Of a stretch of DNA of 62,043 nt, positions 39,633 to 48,245 are shown piece after piece. Under the pieces are notes generated by a model. The model had not been told where the DNA came from. It did no database searches and worked only from the letters and a program-made list of their open reading frames with translations. Every line of letters starts with the position of its first letter. Positions within the stretch are counted from its first letter, which is position 1. Source of the stretch: a virus; IMG/VR virus record IMGVR_UViG_3300032322_001602, positions 1-62,043 of that record; one strand, written 5' to 3'. A program made the position numbers and the translations under genes.

Positions 39633-40251
39633 CTTCATTGTGGTGGGTGGCGGGTCGACGATCCGTGATTACGACGTCAGCGAGCTGCATCAGCACGCCT
39701 ATGTCATCGGCGTGAACGACGCCGCGTTGTGGGTCGACGGCACGTCGGAGTGCGTCACGATGGACCGTCTGTGGTTCGAGAATCGCTGGGCGTACCTGAG
39801 AATGAAGCGGATCGCGACGTGGGTTCGCCAGAAATGCGATTGCAACGTGCCGCGTGTCGATAAGCGTGACGACTGGAAGACGTTCGTCCATCTCAACTCG
39901 ACCCTCATGGCCCCGAACCCGGGCGCGCTGAACGGCTCGAACAGCGGAACCTGCGCGATCAACCTTGCTTTCCAGCGCATGCGTCCCAACGACAACCTGT
40001 ACCTGCTGGGCTTCGATATGTGCAAGGGACCTAACGGTGAGCCCTACTGGTATCCGCCCTATCCGTGGGCTTCGCCTGCAGGCGCGACCAAGGACGGCCA
40101 CTTCAAGTCGTGGGCAGCGGAGTTCGACGCCATCTACCGGCAGTTTCGCGCCGAGCAGAAGAACATCTTCAACGTCACGCATCGCAGTGCGATCGAGGCG
40201 TTCCCCAAATTGACCTTCAACGACATGATATGGAAGCTTGCTGGTGAATAA
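39619..40251 (+). CDS. MptE/DUF115-like glycan-related enzyme
   Basis: This 210-residue protein begins IDFIVVGGGSTIRDYD, then VIGVNDAALWV, NSGTCAINLAFQRM and LYLLGFDM. A glycine-rich start, GVND, NSG and LLGFDM occur in DUF115/MptE-like and sialyltransferase-like proteins of bacterial surface-glycan clusters. Family assignment is by pattern only. GTG at 39619 follows GGGAGTGGGA and overlaps the upstream gene. Confidence 0.6.
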   Translation: MTGIDFIVVGGGSTIRDYDVSELHQHAYVIGVNDAALWVDGTSECVTMDRLWFENRWAYLRMKRIATWVRQKCDCNVPRVDKRDDWKTFVHLNSTLMAPNPGALNGSNSGTCAINLAFQRMRPNDNLYLLGFDMCKGPNGEPYWYPPYPWASPAGATKDGHFKSWAAEFDAIYRQFRAEQKNIFNVTHRSAIEAFPKLTFNDMIWKLAGE

Positions 40252-40972
40252 AGTCAGGATGATCTACCCGTACTACGAGAATCCGCAGATGCTGCAGCGG
40301 CAGGTGGAGAACTGGAACCGCTATGCTGGCGAGCTGCGTGACAACGTGCGCGTGCTGCTGATCGATGACGGCAGCCAGAAGCATCCGGCGGAGCCGATCT
40401 TCAGGCACTGCAAGATTCCGAAGAAGCTCTACCGTGTGAAGGAGGACATTCCGTGGAATCAGCACGGTGCGCGCAACCTCGGCGCGCAGCGGGCCTGCAC
40501 CGTTCCCGAGAACTACTGGCTATACATGTCGGACATGGATGTCATTCTGACGCCGGAGGCCGCCTTCGACCTGTTCAGCCGCGAGCTGGACCCGAGGCAC
40601 TACTACACCTTCGAGCGCACCTACCTGCCCGACTGCACGGTGCGCAAGACCCACTGCAACACGTTCCTCGTGAAGCACAACGTGTTCTGGGCGACGGGGG
40701 GCTACGACGAGGACTACTGCGGCACCTACGGCGGCGATGGTCCGTTCCTGCGCCAGCTGAACGTGTTGGCACCGGAGGAGCATCTCTACGACGTGCTGCT
40801 CTTCGGAGTCGAGCGCGATGTGATTTCGGATGCCAACACCGATCTGCCACGCAAGGAAGGAAAGTTTGGCGATGCCTATCGCAAAAAGTTCGACGAGAAG
40901 CGCCGCACGGGTGACGAGCGTGCGCGGAACCCGATCCGCTTCGAGTGGGAAGAGGTGAAGTTCGATGAGTGA
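40244..40972 (+). CDS. GT2-like glycosyltransferase
   Basis: This 242-residue GT-A fold enzyme has VRVLLIDDGSQKHP, YMSDMDVILTPEA (DxD metal site) and TGGYDEDYCGTYGGDG (acceptor/catalytic loop), in the usual order. Starts with GTG at 40244 (TTG 40238 also in frame), overlapping the previous stop. It adds a nucleotide-activated sugar; donor unknown. Confidence 0.8.
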   Translation: MNKVRMIYPYYENPQMLQRQVENWNRYAGELRDNVRVLLIDDGSQKHPAEPIFRHCKIPKKLYRVKEDIPWNQHGARNLGAQRACTVPENYWLYMSDMDVILTPEAAFDLFSRELDPRHYYTFERTYLPDCTVRKTHCNTFLVKHNVFWATGGYDEDYCGTYGGDGPFLRQLNVLAPEEHLYDVLLFGVERDVISDANTDLPRKEGKFGDAYRKKFDEKRRTGDERARNPIRFEWEEVKFDE

Positions 40973-41684
40973 CCTGAAAGTTGTCTGCTACAAGTGGGAA
41001 GCTCCGCTGGGCTACCGGAGTGCTTTCACCCATGTGCAGGTAAACACCCTCTTCAACATGGTCTCGCGGCATTACCACAAGCCGTTCGAGATGGTCTGCA
41101 TCACGGACAACCCCAAGAAGCTCGACTCGGCGATCCGGGTAATCCCCCTGTGGGATGATCACGGCCATTTGGGGAGTCCCCATGGCGGGCTGAATCCTGC
41201 CTGCTATCGCCGGCTCAAGCACTACTCCGAGGAAGCTCGGGAGTTGATTGGGGAACGGTTCATCACGGTCGACCTTGACGTGGTCCTTGTCGACGACGTC
41301 ACCCCGGTCTGGGATCGCCCCGAGGTCGACTTCATGATCTGGGGGGAGACCCTGCGCAGGACCCCCTACAACGGCTCCATGCAGCTCATGACGGCTGGCG
41401 CTCGCAAGCAGGTGTGGGACCGCTTCAATCCTGACACGTCGCCTCTGGAGGCACGCAGGGCTGGCTTCGACGGGTCAGATCAGGCGTGGATCAGCTACGT
41501 GCTGGGGCCGCACGAGAAGCGCTGGAGCATGAAGGATGGGGTGTTTTCGTTCCGGCTGCACGTCAAGACCAACGAAGGCAAGCTCCCCAAGGGAGCGCGG
41601 ATCGTGTTCTTCGAAGGGCAGGTCGATCCGTGGTCAGGAATCGCCAAGCATGTAAGTCCGTGGATCGAGGACCACTGGGTCTAG
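40965..41684 (+). CDS. GT8-like glycosyltransferase
   Basis: This 239-residue protein has EMVCITDNPKKL, then FITVDLDVVLVDDV with a DxD-type metal site, WGETLRRTPYNGSMQLM and FDGSDQAWISYVLG near the end, the layout of GT8-like or related GT-A enzymes. Last gene of the cassette. Its TAG stop overlaps the terminase TAG on the other strand (CTAG at 41681-41684). Confidence 0.7.
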   Translation: MSDLKVVCYKWEAPLGYRSAFTHVQVNTLFNMVSRHYHKPFEMVCITDNPKKLDSAIRVIPLWDDHGHLGSPHGGLNPACYRRLKHYSEEARELIGERFITVDLDVVLVDDVTPVWDRPEVDFMIWGETLRRTPYNGSMQLMTAGARKQVWDRFNPDTSPLEARRAGFDGSDQAWISYVLGPHEKRWSMKDGVFSFRLHVKTNEGKLPKGARIVFFEGQVDPWSGIAKHVSPWIEDHWV

Positions 41685-43072
41685 GTCCAGCCAGCCACCG
41701 AGGTGCGCGGCCCGCGCACACGCGGGGTGGTGTCACGGATGAGGGCGTCTGCGTAATTCCCACGGGCTCCTAGCGCAGCGTACTGCACACAGTCGCCCAG
41801 ATCCGACCACGGGTGGTTCTTGTCCGGCTTCTCGTCCAGCGCGCCTGTCTTGGCCCGCTTGTAGCGGTAGTAGGATTTCATCGCCTGCACGAGCAGGGGG
41901 CAATTAGCGCCGTCGATCAGCATCCCGTTGTGGCGGAGCATGATCTGCTCGGCAGCCCGCAGGCGGGGCTCCAGATCGTTCGTAGGGGCACCATACGCCT
42001 TGAACCCAAGCCGCTTCAGGACGTCGAACGGGGATTCCTCGTTAACCTGCGACTTCTGCTTCCCAGCAGGATCTCCGATGACGAAGGCGCGAGAGCCTGC
42101 GTAGTGGGCGTACATTGTCGGCTTGAGCTTCGTGTTGATAAACTGCTCGATCCCCATGCCATCCGAGATCAGTTCGCGAAGGATCAGCAGCCGTCCCATA
42201 GGGTCGACTTGTGTGATCAGGCAGGCGGGCGTACGCCCGAAGTCCTGCGCGAGCATCAGCGGGGTGAGGGTGTTCGGGAACACGGGCTGGTAGGTGACAT
42301 GCCGATCGGGCTGGAACGAGGTGCGGAACACCGCCTGCCCTGAGAGGCTCTTGCCGTAGTGCGCGTGGACGTGAACGTCGACCCAGTCTTCGGTGTTCGA
42401 CTCGATCAGCGATTCGTAGTAGTTGTCACGGAGGTTCTCGCGGTTTTCCGCGAGCGCGTCCATACCCCCGGGCTGCTTGAATACTGCCCAGCTGGCCGGG
42501 CAGTCGATCTCCATCTTGATATACCACTCGCTGTCTTCGTCCGGCGGGTTGGACTCGCCGATGATGCCGTACCAAGCGTTCTTGTTGACGCCCAGTGGCC
42601 GGAAGCGGCCAACACGGCCCAGCAGTGCTTCGACAATCGAGATGGGAATCTCGCGGAACTCTGACACCCAGCCACCCGTGATGTTCAGCGACAGCAGGCG
42701 CTGCTGGTCTTCAGGCTTGTCGAGCGGAATCATCATCCACTCAGATTTGATCTTGCCTGCAGTGGGGTGGGTGAACTCGAACAGGATCGTCGAGTCCGTC
42801 ACTTTGTACTGCATGACGGGGGAGAGCCACTTGCGGATGTCTTCCAGAATCGTCTGCCGAAGCTGCTGCGCGGTGTTGCGCACGATGACGAAGCGGGTGT
42901 GGCGCACTCCCTTGGCGTCGGGGTACTCCTCCAGCATTCGCTTGGCAAACTCCATGATCATGCCCGTCGTCTTGCCAGAGCCGTACGGCCCAAGGATGAG
43001 CCGCACCTCATGGTTGTCGAGCATGAACCTGCTGACTGTGGGGGGAGCCGTATAGGTGACGGCGTTACTCAC
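41681..43072 (-). CDS. Terminase large subunit
   Basis: This 463-residue packaging motor has Walker A GPYGSGKT (28-35) and a Walker-B-like GGWVSEFRE. The nuclease domain has AQDFGRTPACLI, FVIGDPAGKQKS and HPWSDLGDCVQYAAL with the three acidic positions. It is opposite in direction to all flanking genes. It pairs with the small subunit directly upstream (8-base overlap). Confidence 0.92.
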   Translation of the reverse strand: MSNAVTYTAPPTVSRFMLDNHEVRLILGPYGSGKTTGMIMEFAKRMLEEYPDAKGVRHTRFVIVRNTAQQLRQTILEDIRKWLSPVMQYKVTDSTILFEFTHPTAGKIKSEWMMIPLDKPEDQQRLLSLNITGGWVSEFREIPISIVEALLGRVGRFRPLGVNKNAWYGIIGESNPPDEDSEWYIKMEIDCPASWAVFKQPGGMDALAENRENLRDNYYESLIESNTEDWVDVHVHAHYGKSLSGQAVFRTSFQPDRHVTYQPVFPNTLTPLMLAQDFGRTPACLITQVDPMGRLLILRELISDGMGIEQFINTKLKPTMYAHYAGSRAFVIGDPAGKQKSQVNEESPFDVLKRLGFKAYGAPTNDLEPRLRAAEQIMLRHNGMLIDGANCPLLVQAMKSYYRYKRAKTGALDEKPDKNHPWSDLGDCVQYAALGARGNYADALIRDTTPRVRGPRTSVAGWT

Positions 43073-43571
43073 CCGTCTGCTCCAAGGCTGGCGCGGTGGG
43101 ACGACCTTCGATCGTTACACCCTGTTTGCTGTCCCCGATCACGATGTTCAGCGAGAAGCCCGCAGTGGCTCCACCGCCGGTACCCTCTTTCGTGTTGCGC
43201 CCCGACAGCGCGGCGAGGGTCTTGACGGCATCGATGCGCGCCTGAGACTGCGCACGTTCGTCGTGAGCGATGCTGTCGAGGACGGGGATGGCGTCTTCCA
43301 GCGCCACTTCGGACTTCATCGTAATGCGGGCTTTGGCATTCATGTCGCCAGCCAGCCGCTCGATGGCTTCCTTGAGCATTTCCCTGAACAATGGGGAGTT
43401 CTTAAGGATCCCCCATTGCGCTACAGAGATGCCGTAGCGCGCACGAACGCCTGCAGCGTCAGTGAGGCCGGCAGCGAGTTCCGCAACGATGTTGGCGTTG
43501 AGGCATTCCAGCGGGAGGGAGACCTCCGAGCCGGGGAAAGTTATTTCGGTATTCGCCGAGGGGCGAGCCAT
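43065..43571 (-). CDS. Terminase small subunit
   Basis: This 168-residue protein just upstream of the large subunit has a helix-turn-helix-like AAGVRARYGISVAQWGILKN in the first third, then helices (MLKEAIERLAGDMNAKARI), and a flexible end. Small terminases bind the packaging site as rings. The ATG at 43571 follows GGAGG. Confidence 0.8.
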   Translation of the reverse strand: MARPSANTEITFPGSEVSLPLECLNANIVAELAAGLTDAAGVRARYGISVAQWGILKNSPLFREMLKEAIERLAGDMNAKARITMKSEVALEDAIPVLDSIAHDERAQSQARIDAVKTLAALSGRNTKEGTGGGATAGFSLNIVIGDSKQGVTIEGRPTAPALEQTGE

Positions 43572-43686
43572 AGGAGCCTCCAATCAGGGGGACGATACTA
43601 CAGGATTCTGGCACACGCTTCACGAGCTTCTTGACACACGTTCCCCATACCATGAGACTATTCCCCACGCAACTGAGGAGCGTGCA

Positions 43687-45825
43687 GTGCCTGCAATCCC
43701 ATTCGGGGGGGCCAACGGACCCACTGGTGTGAGTACAGCCGCGCCAAGTCGCGGACTCCTTCGCGTCGTTTCCGGCGCTCAACTCGATCAGCAAGACGCC
43801 GCCGCTGCTCAGCCCGACCCGGCCAACGAAGTGCCGATGTCGCAGCTCGCTGGCCACATCCGCAGTCGCATGACCGAGATGCGCAACTTCCGCAACACCG
43901 AGGGGATTGCGGAGCGCCTCATCGAAGCACTACGGACCTACAAGGGCACCTACAATCAGCAGAAGATCTCCGAGATCCGCAAGTTCGGTGGCAGTGAAGT
44001 CTATGCGCGTGTGACGGCCACCAAGTGCCGTGGCGCGACTGCTCTGCTCCGTGACGTGTTTCTCGGTGCGGATCGCCCGTGGGACGTAGAGCCTACGCCA
44101 GTTCCGACGCTTCCCGACGACATCAATGCAAGCATCGACCAGCTCATAGCGGTCGAAGTGCAGACGATGCAGTCCACAGGGCAGCAGATCGATCCGCAGA
44201 TGATTGCGGACCGCAAGGCAGGGCTGCAGTCGGCAGCTGAGAAAGCGGCGAAGAAGCAGGCCAAGGAAGACGCCGATCGCTCGACCGACAAGCTCGATGA
44301 CGTCTTGTATGAAGGGCAGTTCTACGACGCTCTCGCTGAATTTCTCATTGACCTGCCGATCTTCCCCTTCGCCTGCATCAAAGGACCTGTCGTCCGCCGC
44401 GTGCAGACGCTCAAGTGGGTGAACGGAACGCCGCAGATGCAGTCTGTGCCGCGCATGTTCTGGAATCGGGTGTCCCCCTTCGACCTGTACTTCAGCCCCG
44501 GTGCCAGCGGCCCGCACGAGGCGGAGTTCGTCGAGCGCATTCGCCTGACCCGTGCTGACCTTCTGGCGGTCAAGGGACTTCCGGGCTACAACGACTCCGA
44601 GATCGAGCAGGTGCTGGAACGGTTCTCCGAGACTGGCTTCCGCGAGTGGTGGGATGTCACGGATGCTGAGCGTGCGCGGATGGAAGATCGCGAGCGCTGG
44701 CCCCGCACGCAGAACGGACTCATCGATACCGCCGAGTACAACGGCTCGGTCAGCGGCAAGACGCTACTCGACTGGGGCATGGATGCGTCGATCATCAACG
44801 ATCCGCAGCAGGAGTATCGGGTTTCCGCATGGATGATCGACCGGCACGTCATCAAAGCCCAGATCAATCCGTCGCCCCGGCAGCGGCATCCATACTACAT
44901 GACGTCGTATGAGAAGATCCCCGGTGCCATGATCGGCTACGGCCTGCCGGACATCCTCGACGATGTGCAGCAGGTCGCCAGTGCAACACTGCGCGCCCTC
45001 GTCAACAACCTGTCGATCTCTTCTGGCCCACAGGTCGTGATCAATGACGAAGTGATTCCTCCGGGCGAGACGGATGACATCTACCCGTGGAAGCGCTGGC
45101 ACGTCAGGTTCGATCCGATGCTCGCGGGCACGACGAAACCTATCGACTTCTTCCAGCCGAATTCGAACGCCGACGTGCTGCTTGGGGTGTACGAGAAGTT
45201 CAACGTCATGGCGGACGATGTCAGTTCGATTCCTCGTTACATGACTGGCAACGAGAAGGTGGGCGGCGCGGGTCGGACTGCTTCCGGCCTCGCCATGCTG
45301 ATGGGCAATGCAGCCAAGTCGCTGCAGAATGTCGCCGCCACCATTGATCGTGAAGTCATGGAGCCGCTGCTCACCGACCTCTACGACATGATTATGCTCA
45401 CCAACCCCACCATGTTCCGTGGGGACGAGTGCATCGTCGTGAAGGGCGTGAACTCAGCGGTCAAGCGCGAGCAGGATCGGATGCGGCAGCTGGAATTCCT
45501 GCAGGTCACGGGCGCTAACCCCATCGACATGCAGATCATCGGCCCGCTCGGTCGTGCCAATGTGCTGCGCTCACTCGCCGGCAACCTCGGGCTCGAACAC
45601 GAGCGCGTGGTGCCGACGGACGCTGAAATTCAGGCGCTGCTTGCGCCGCCGCCCGGCGCGGTACCGGGTGCGCCGCCCGGCGCAGCTCCCGGTGCGCAAC
45701 AGGGGCAGACTCCCGCGCCCAAGGAGCAGCGTGCAGGCCCTGAAGCTGCACGGCAGTCGACTGGAGTCGAGGCGCGCTTTGCAGGTAACGGACAGGCGGG
45801 CGGCGGCACGCCGTCAGGAGGCTGA
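43687..45825 (+). CDS. Portal protein
   Basis: This 712-residue protein is first in the head operon, next to terminase. Recognised by size, place and features: an N-terminal helical part (TYKGTYNQQKISEIRKFGG), WNRVSPFDLYFSPGASG, a long central stem-like region, TASGLAMLMGNAAKSL near 540 and a Pro/Gln-rich tail. It forms the 12-fold ring for DNA entry. GTG at 43687 with GAGGAG upstream is chosen; the frame is open for 75 more codons but crosses the divergent promoter region. Confidence 0.85.
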   Translation: MPAIPFGGANGPTGVSTAAPSRGLLRVVSGAQLDQQDAAAAQPDPANEVPMSQLAGHIRSRMTEMRNFRNTEGIAERLIEALRTYKGTYNQQKISEIRKFGGSEVYARVTATKCRGATALLRDVFLGADRPWDVEPTPVPTLPDDINASIDQLIAVEVQTMQSTGQQIDPQMIADRKAGLQSAAEKAAKKQAKEDADRSTDKLDDVLYEGQFYDALAEFLIDLPIFPFACIKGPVVRRVQTLKWVNGTPQMQSVPRMFWNRVSPFDLYFSPGASGPHEAEFVERIRLTRADLLAVKGLPGYNDSEIEQVLERFSETGFREWWDVTDAERARMEDRERWPRTQNGLIDTAEYNGSVSGKTLLDWGMDASIINDPQQEYRVSAWMIDRHVIKAQINPSPRQRHPYYMTSYEKIPGAMIGYGLPDILDDVQQVASATLRALVNNLSISSGPQVVINDEVIPPGETDDIYPWKRWHVRFDPMLAGTTKPIDFFQPNSNADVLLGVYEKFNVMADDVSSIPRYMTGNEKVGGAGRTASGLAMLMGNAAKSLQNVAATIDREVMEPLLTDLYDMIMLTNPTMFRGDECIVVKGVNSAVKREQDRMRQLEFLQVTGANPIDMQIIGPLGRANVLRSLAGNLGLEHERVVPTDAEIQALLAPPPGAVPGAPPGAAPGAQQGQTPAPKEQRAGPEAARQSTGVEARFAGNGQAGGGTPSGG

Positions 45826-45826
45826 G

Positions 45827-45973
45827 ATGCCAAGCAAGACCAAGAAGCAGGCGCGGCTAATGGCTGCGGTTGCTCATGGATGGAAGCCGCCCGGGGCCAA
45901 GAAGCCGCCCGTGCCGGTCGCTGTCGCGAAGGAATTCAATCAGGCCGACAAAGGCCGGAGGATGAAGAAGTGA
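45827..45973 (+). CDS. Small basic head-cluster protein
   Basis: This 48-residue protein begins PSKTKKQARLMAAVAHGWK and ends AVAKEFNQADKGRRMKK. The KKQARLMAAVAH ... VAKEFNQADK pattern is seen in many podovirus head regions; function unknown. The ATG follows AGGAGGCTGAG. Confidence 0.6.
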   Translation: MPSKTKKQARLMAAVAHGWKPPGAKKPPVPVAVAKEFNQADKGRRMKK

Positions 45974-46446
45974 AGAAGGAAAAGGGTTGCGCTAATGGCG
46001 GACTGGCGGGGTTCGCGAATCAGATTCGCGCACAGCGTCCTCCTGTTGCCCCCGCTGGCCCGTCGCGGTTTGCAGGCAACGTGGCGAACGTGGTCAGGGC
46101 ACGCGCTGCCGGTGCGCCGATTGCGGCAGGGGCAGGGCAGCCGGGTGGTGCTGGTATGCAGGGGCGGCAGATGTTCGCCGATGGCGGGATGGCCGGCAAG
46201 CACGGGCGCAAAATGTCGCCCGGCTGCAAAGGCTACGCCGATGGCGGCTCGGTGAAGTCGTTCGAGTTCGACCCCAACTGGAATACCTACCCTCGGGCGG
46301 TGAAGGATCGTGTCGCACGCGGTGCGAGTGCGGTAGGCCGGGCCATCGTAGGCGCGGCAGTTGAAGGCGTAAAGAAAGCTCCCAAGACGAAGGAAGCACT
46401 CGACGCAGTCTCGGAGTACAACAAGAAGGTTCGGGAAGCCGGCTGA
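45970..46446 (+). CDS. Gly-rich head-cluster protein
   Basis: This 158-residue protein is rich in Gly/Ala with MFADGGMAGKHGRK and GYADGGSVKS; repeated ADGG boxes also occur in the 59745 and (as AEGG) 60785 products. GTG at 45970 overlaps the previous stop and follows GGAGG. A minor virion component is likely; function unknown. Confidence 0.55.
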   Translation: MKKEKGCANGGLAGFANQIRAQRPPVAPAGPSRFAGNVANVVRARAAGAPIAAGAGQPGGAGMQGRQMFADGGMAGKHGRKMSPGCKGYADGGSVKSFEFDPNWNTYPRAVKDRVARGASAVGRAIVGAAVEGVKKAPKTKEALDAVSEYNKKVREAG

Positions 46447-46508
46447 GATCGATTTGCTAAACTCTGTGGGGAGCGCGTAGACTTCCCTCAACGTGTGAGG
46501 AGACCTCA

Positions 46509-46727
46509 ATGGGAATTCAGGGTAAGTTTCTCGGCGACACGAAGGGCAATCGTGTCCAGAACCACAATCTGACCGATGGCGGTCAGGGCGGTGCCGGCGA
46601 GTCGCATGCCGGTGGCGCTGGCAGTGGCAGCAAGTTCCTTGGCTCCACGAAGGGCAACACAAACCTGCCGCCGAATCGCACCGCTGGCGTGTCTGGCAGT
46701 CGCAGCACGAAGGCTGGTGGCAAGTGA
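46509..46727 (+). CDS. Small protein with duplicated KFLG motif
   Basis: This 72-residue Gly/Ser/Asn-rich protein has two similar halves: KFLGDTKGNRV near the start and KFLGSTKGNTN in the middle. ATG follows GAGGAGACCTCA; a short CCTCA/TGAGG hairpin overlaps that site. Probably a minor head protein. Confidence 0.55.
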   Translation: MGIQGKFLGDTKGNRVQNHNLTDGGQGGAGESHAGGAGSGSKFLGSTKGNTNLPPNRTAGVSGSRSTKAGGK

Positions 46728-46924
46728 AGCAGTCCAAGGGTTCGAAGCAGCTGAAGGCGGTCAGGCTGTCGTCTCTCGACGGTGTCCGTGATGTGGCGCT
46801 CGGACACCATGCGACGGCAGATCGGCCACAGCGCAACTACGCGAAGAGCAACTACGCTCGGAAGCACGAGGAAGACTCGACCTTCGATGACGTGCGCAAT
46901 CGCAACAAGCGGTGGGGCCTCTGA
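46724..46924 (+). CDS. Small basic head-cluster protein
   Basis: This 66-residue basic protein (KQLKAVRLSSLDGVRDVALG, NYAKSNYARKHEED) starts with GTG at 46724, overlapping the previous stop. Not recognised. Confidence 0.5.
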   Translation: MKQSKGSKQLKAVRLSSLDGVRDVALGHHATADRPQRNYAKSNYARKHEEDSTFDDVRNRNKRWGL

Positions 46925-47154
46925 ACCCCAGTCGCACACAGTTGGAGGCCATGGTCAGGCTGCGTGGTCAGCCTGACTTCGTGGTGTTCATGGAGGTCGT
47001 TCGGGATTACGAGCGCAATCTCGTCGAGCGGGCAGTGGGTGCGATAGATACCCCACTGATCTACCGCGCACAAGGTGGCATCGCTGCCTTTCGCGGGCTC
47101 TTGGAGAGTGTGGATCTCGCTCCCGAACTGATTCGTAAGATGGCTGGCAAATAG
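46912..47154 (+). CDS. Small helical head-cluster protein
   Basis: 80 residues if GTG 46912 is used, 67 from ATG 46951 (MVRLRGQPDFVVF); both starts have weak ribosome sites, so the start is open. Helical with AIDTPLIYRAQGGIAAFRGL. Similar short proteins sit before scaffold genes in podoviruses. Unknown role. Confidence 0.5.
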   Translation: MGPLNPSRTQLEAMVRLRGQPDFVVFMEVVRDYERNLVERAVGAIDTPLIYRAQGGIAAFRGLLESVDLAPELIRKMAGK

Positions 47155-47164
47155 GAGAAGACGC

Positions 47165-48217
47165 ATGAGTGCGCTCCCCAAGGCAGTGCAGAAGCAGATC
47201 GCGGAGGCGAATCGTCTCGCTGAGCAGATCACTCAGGATCGACTCAATGCGCAGGCACCGCCGAAGGAGGTTCCGCCTCCTCCCGATCAGGGTTCCTCGC
47301 CCGATGCAGCCGCTGCCGCCGCTGCCGCCGCCGCCGCTGGAAGTGCGCCTCCGCCTCCAGCGCCTGCTCCCGAAGGCTGGGAGCAGAAGTACAAAGTGCT
47401 GCAGGGCAAGTACAACGCGGAGGTTCCGCGTCTGCAACGCACCGTTGGTGATATGACGTCACGGCTGGAGCAGCTCTCGTCGCAGTTGGTTGCGACACAG
47501 AGCATGCTCGCATCGTTTGCCCAGAACCGGGGGGCTGCGCCCGGGAGTCAGGGTTCCGCGCCTGCGGCCCCGGCCAAGCTGGTCAAGGACGAGGAAGTCC
47601 GTGATTTCGGTCCTGACTTGATCGACGTCATGCGTCGGGTCGCTCGTGAAGAGGTCGGCCCGGCAGTGGAGTCGAGGCTCAAGCCAGTGCAGCAGCAGGT
47701 GGAGCAGGTTCGCAGTGCAGCAACGCAGGCTGCCGCCGCCGCTTCCATGACAGAGCAGGAGCGTGTCTTCACGACCCTCGATCGCGAGGTGCCTGATTGG
47801 CAGGACCAGAACAAGGACGGTGGATTCCTTGACTGGCTCAGTCAGCAGGATGCTTACACGGGCGTGGTACGTGGAGAGCTGCTCAAGCAGGCGTACGAAC
47901 GTCACGACGCACCGCGAGTCGTGGCATTCTTCAAGGGCTATCGGACAGAACACGCAGTCGTTACACCGCCTCCCACCCCTGCTCCCGCCCCTGCGGCTGG
48001 ATCACAGAGGTCGCTGGAGGAGTTCGTGGCACCGGGCACATCAAAGTCCGGAGCGACTGGCGCTCCTAACGTAGCTGGCAAGCGGATTTGGACTCAGGCC
48101 GAGATCAAGCAGTTCTACGACGATGCCGCCGCTGGCAAGTTCCGCCGCGATGTTGAAAAGCGGAATGCCATCGAGAAGGACATCTTCGCAGCGCAGCTGG
48201 AAGGCCGCATTCGCTAA
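47165..48217 (+). CDS. Scaffolding protein
   Basis: This 350-residue protein lies directly before the capsid gene. Low-complexity Ala/Pro region (about 30-75), coiled coil (YKVLQGKYNAEVPRLQRTVG, then LEQLSSQLVATQSML), acidic middle and a helical basic C-terminus (KFRRDVEKRNAIEKDIF). This order is typical of scaffolds, whose C-terminus binds the coat protein. ATG follows AGGAGAAGACGC. Confidence 0.8.
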   Translation: MSALPKAVQKQIAEANRLAEQITQDRLNAQAPPKEVPPPPDQGSSPDAAAAAAAAAAAGSAPPPPAPAPEGWEQKYKVLQGKYNAEVPRLQRTVGDMTSRLEQLSSQLVATQSMLASFAQNRGAAPGSQGSAPAAPAKLVKDEEVRDFGPDLIDVMRRVAREEVGPAVESRLKPVQQQVEQVRSAATQAAAAASMTEQERVFTTLDREVPDWQDQNKDGGFLDWLSQQDAYTGVVRGELLKQAYERHDAPRVVAFFKGYRTEHAVVTPPPTPAPAPAAGSQRSLEEFVAPGTSKSGATGAPNVAGKRIWTQAEIKQFYDDAAAGKFRRDVEKRNAIEKDIFAAQLEGRIR

Positions 48218-48245
48218 CCTGTAACGATTCGAAGGAGCATCAGTC

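Noticed and set aside
43632-43660. TTGACA upstream of the portal gene as a rightward promoter
   Set aside because: No -10 box at 16-18 bases; best match is at 22.
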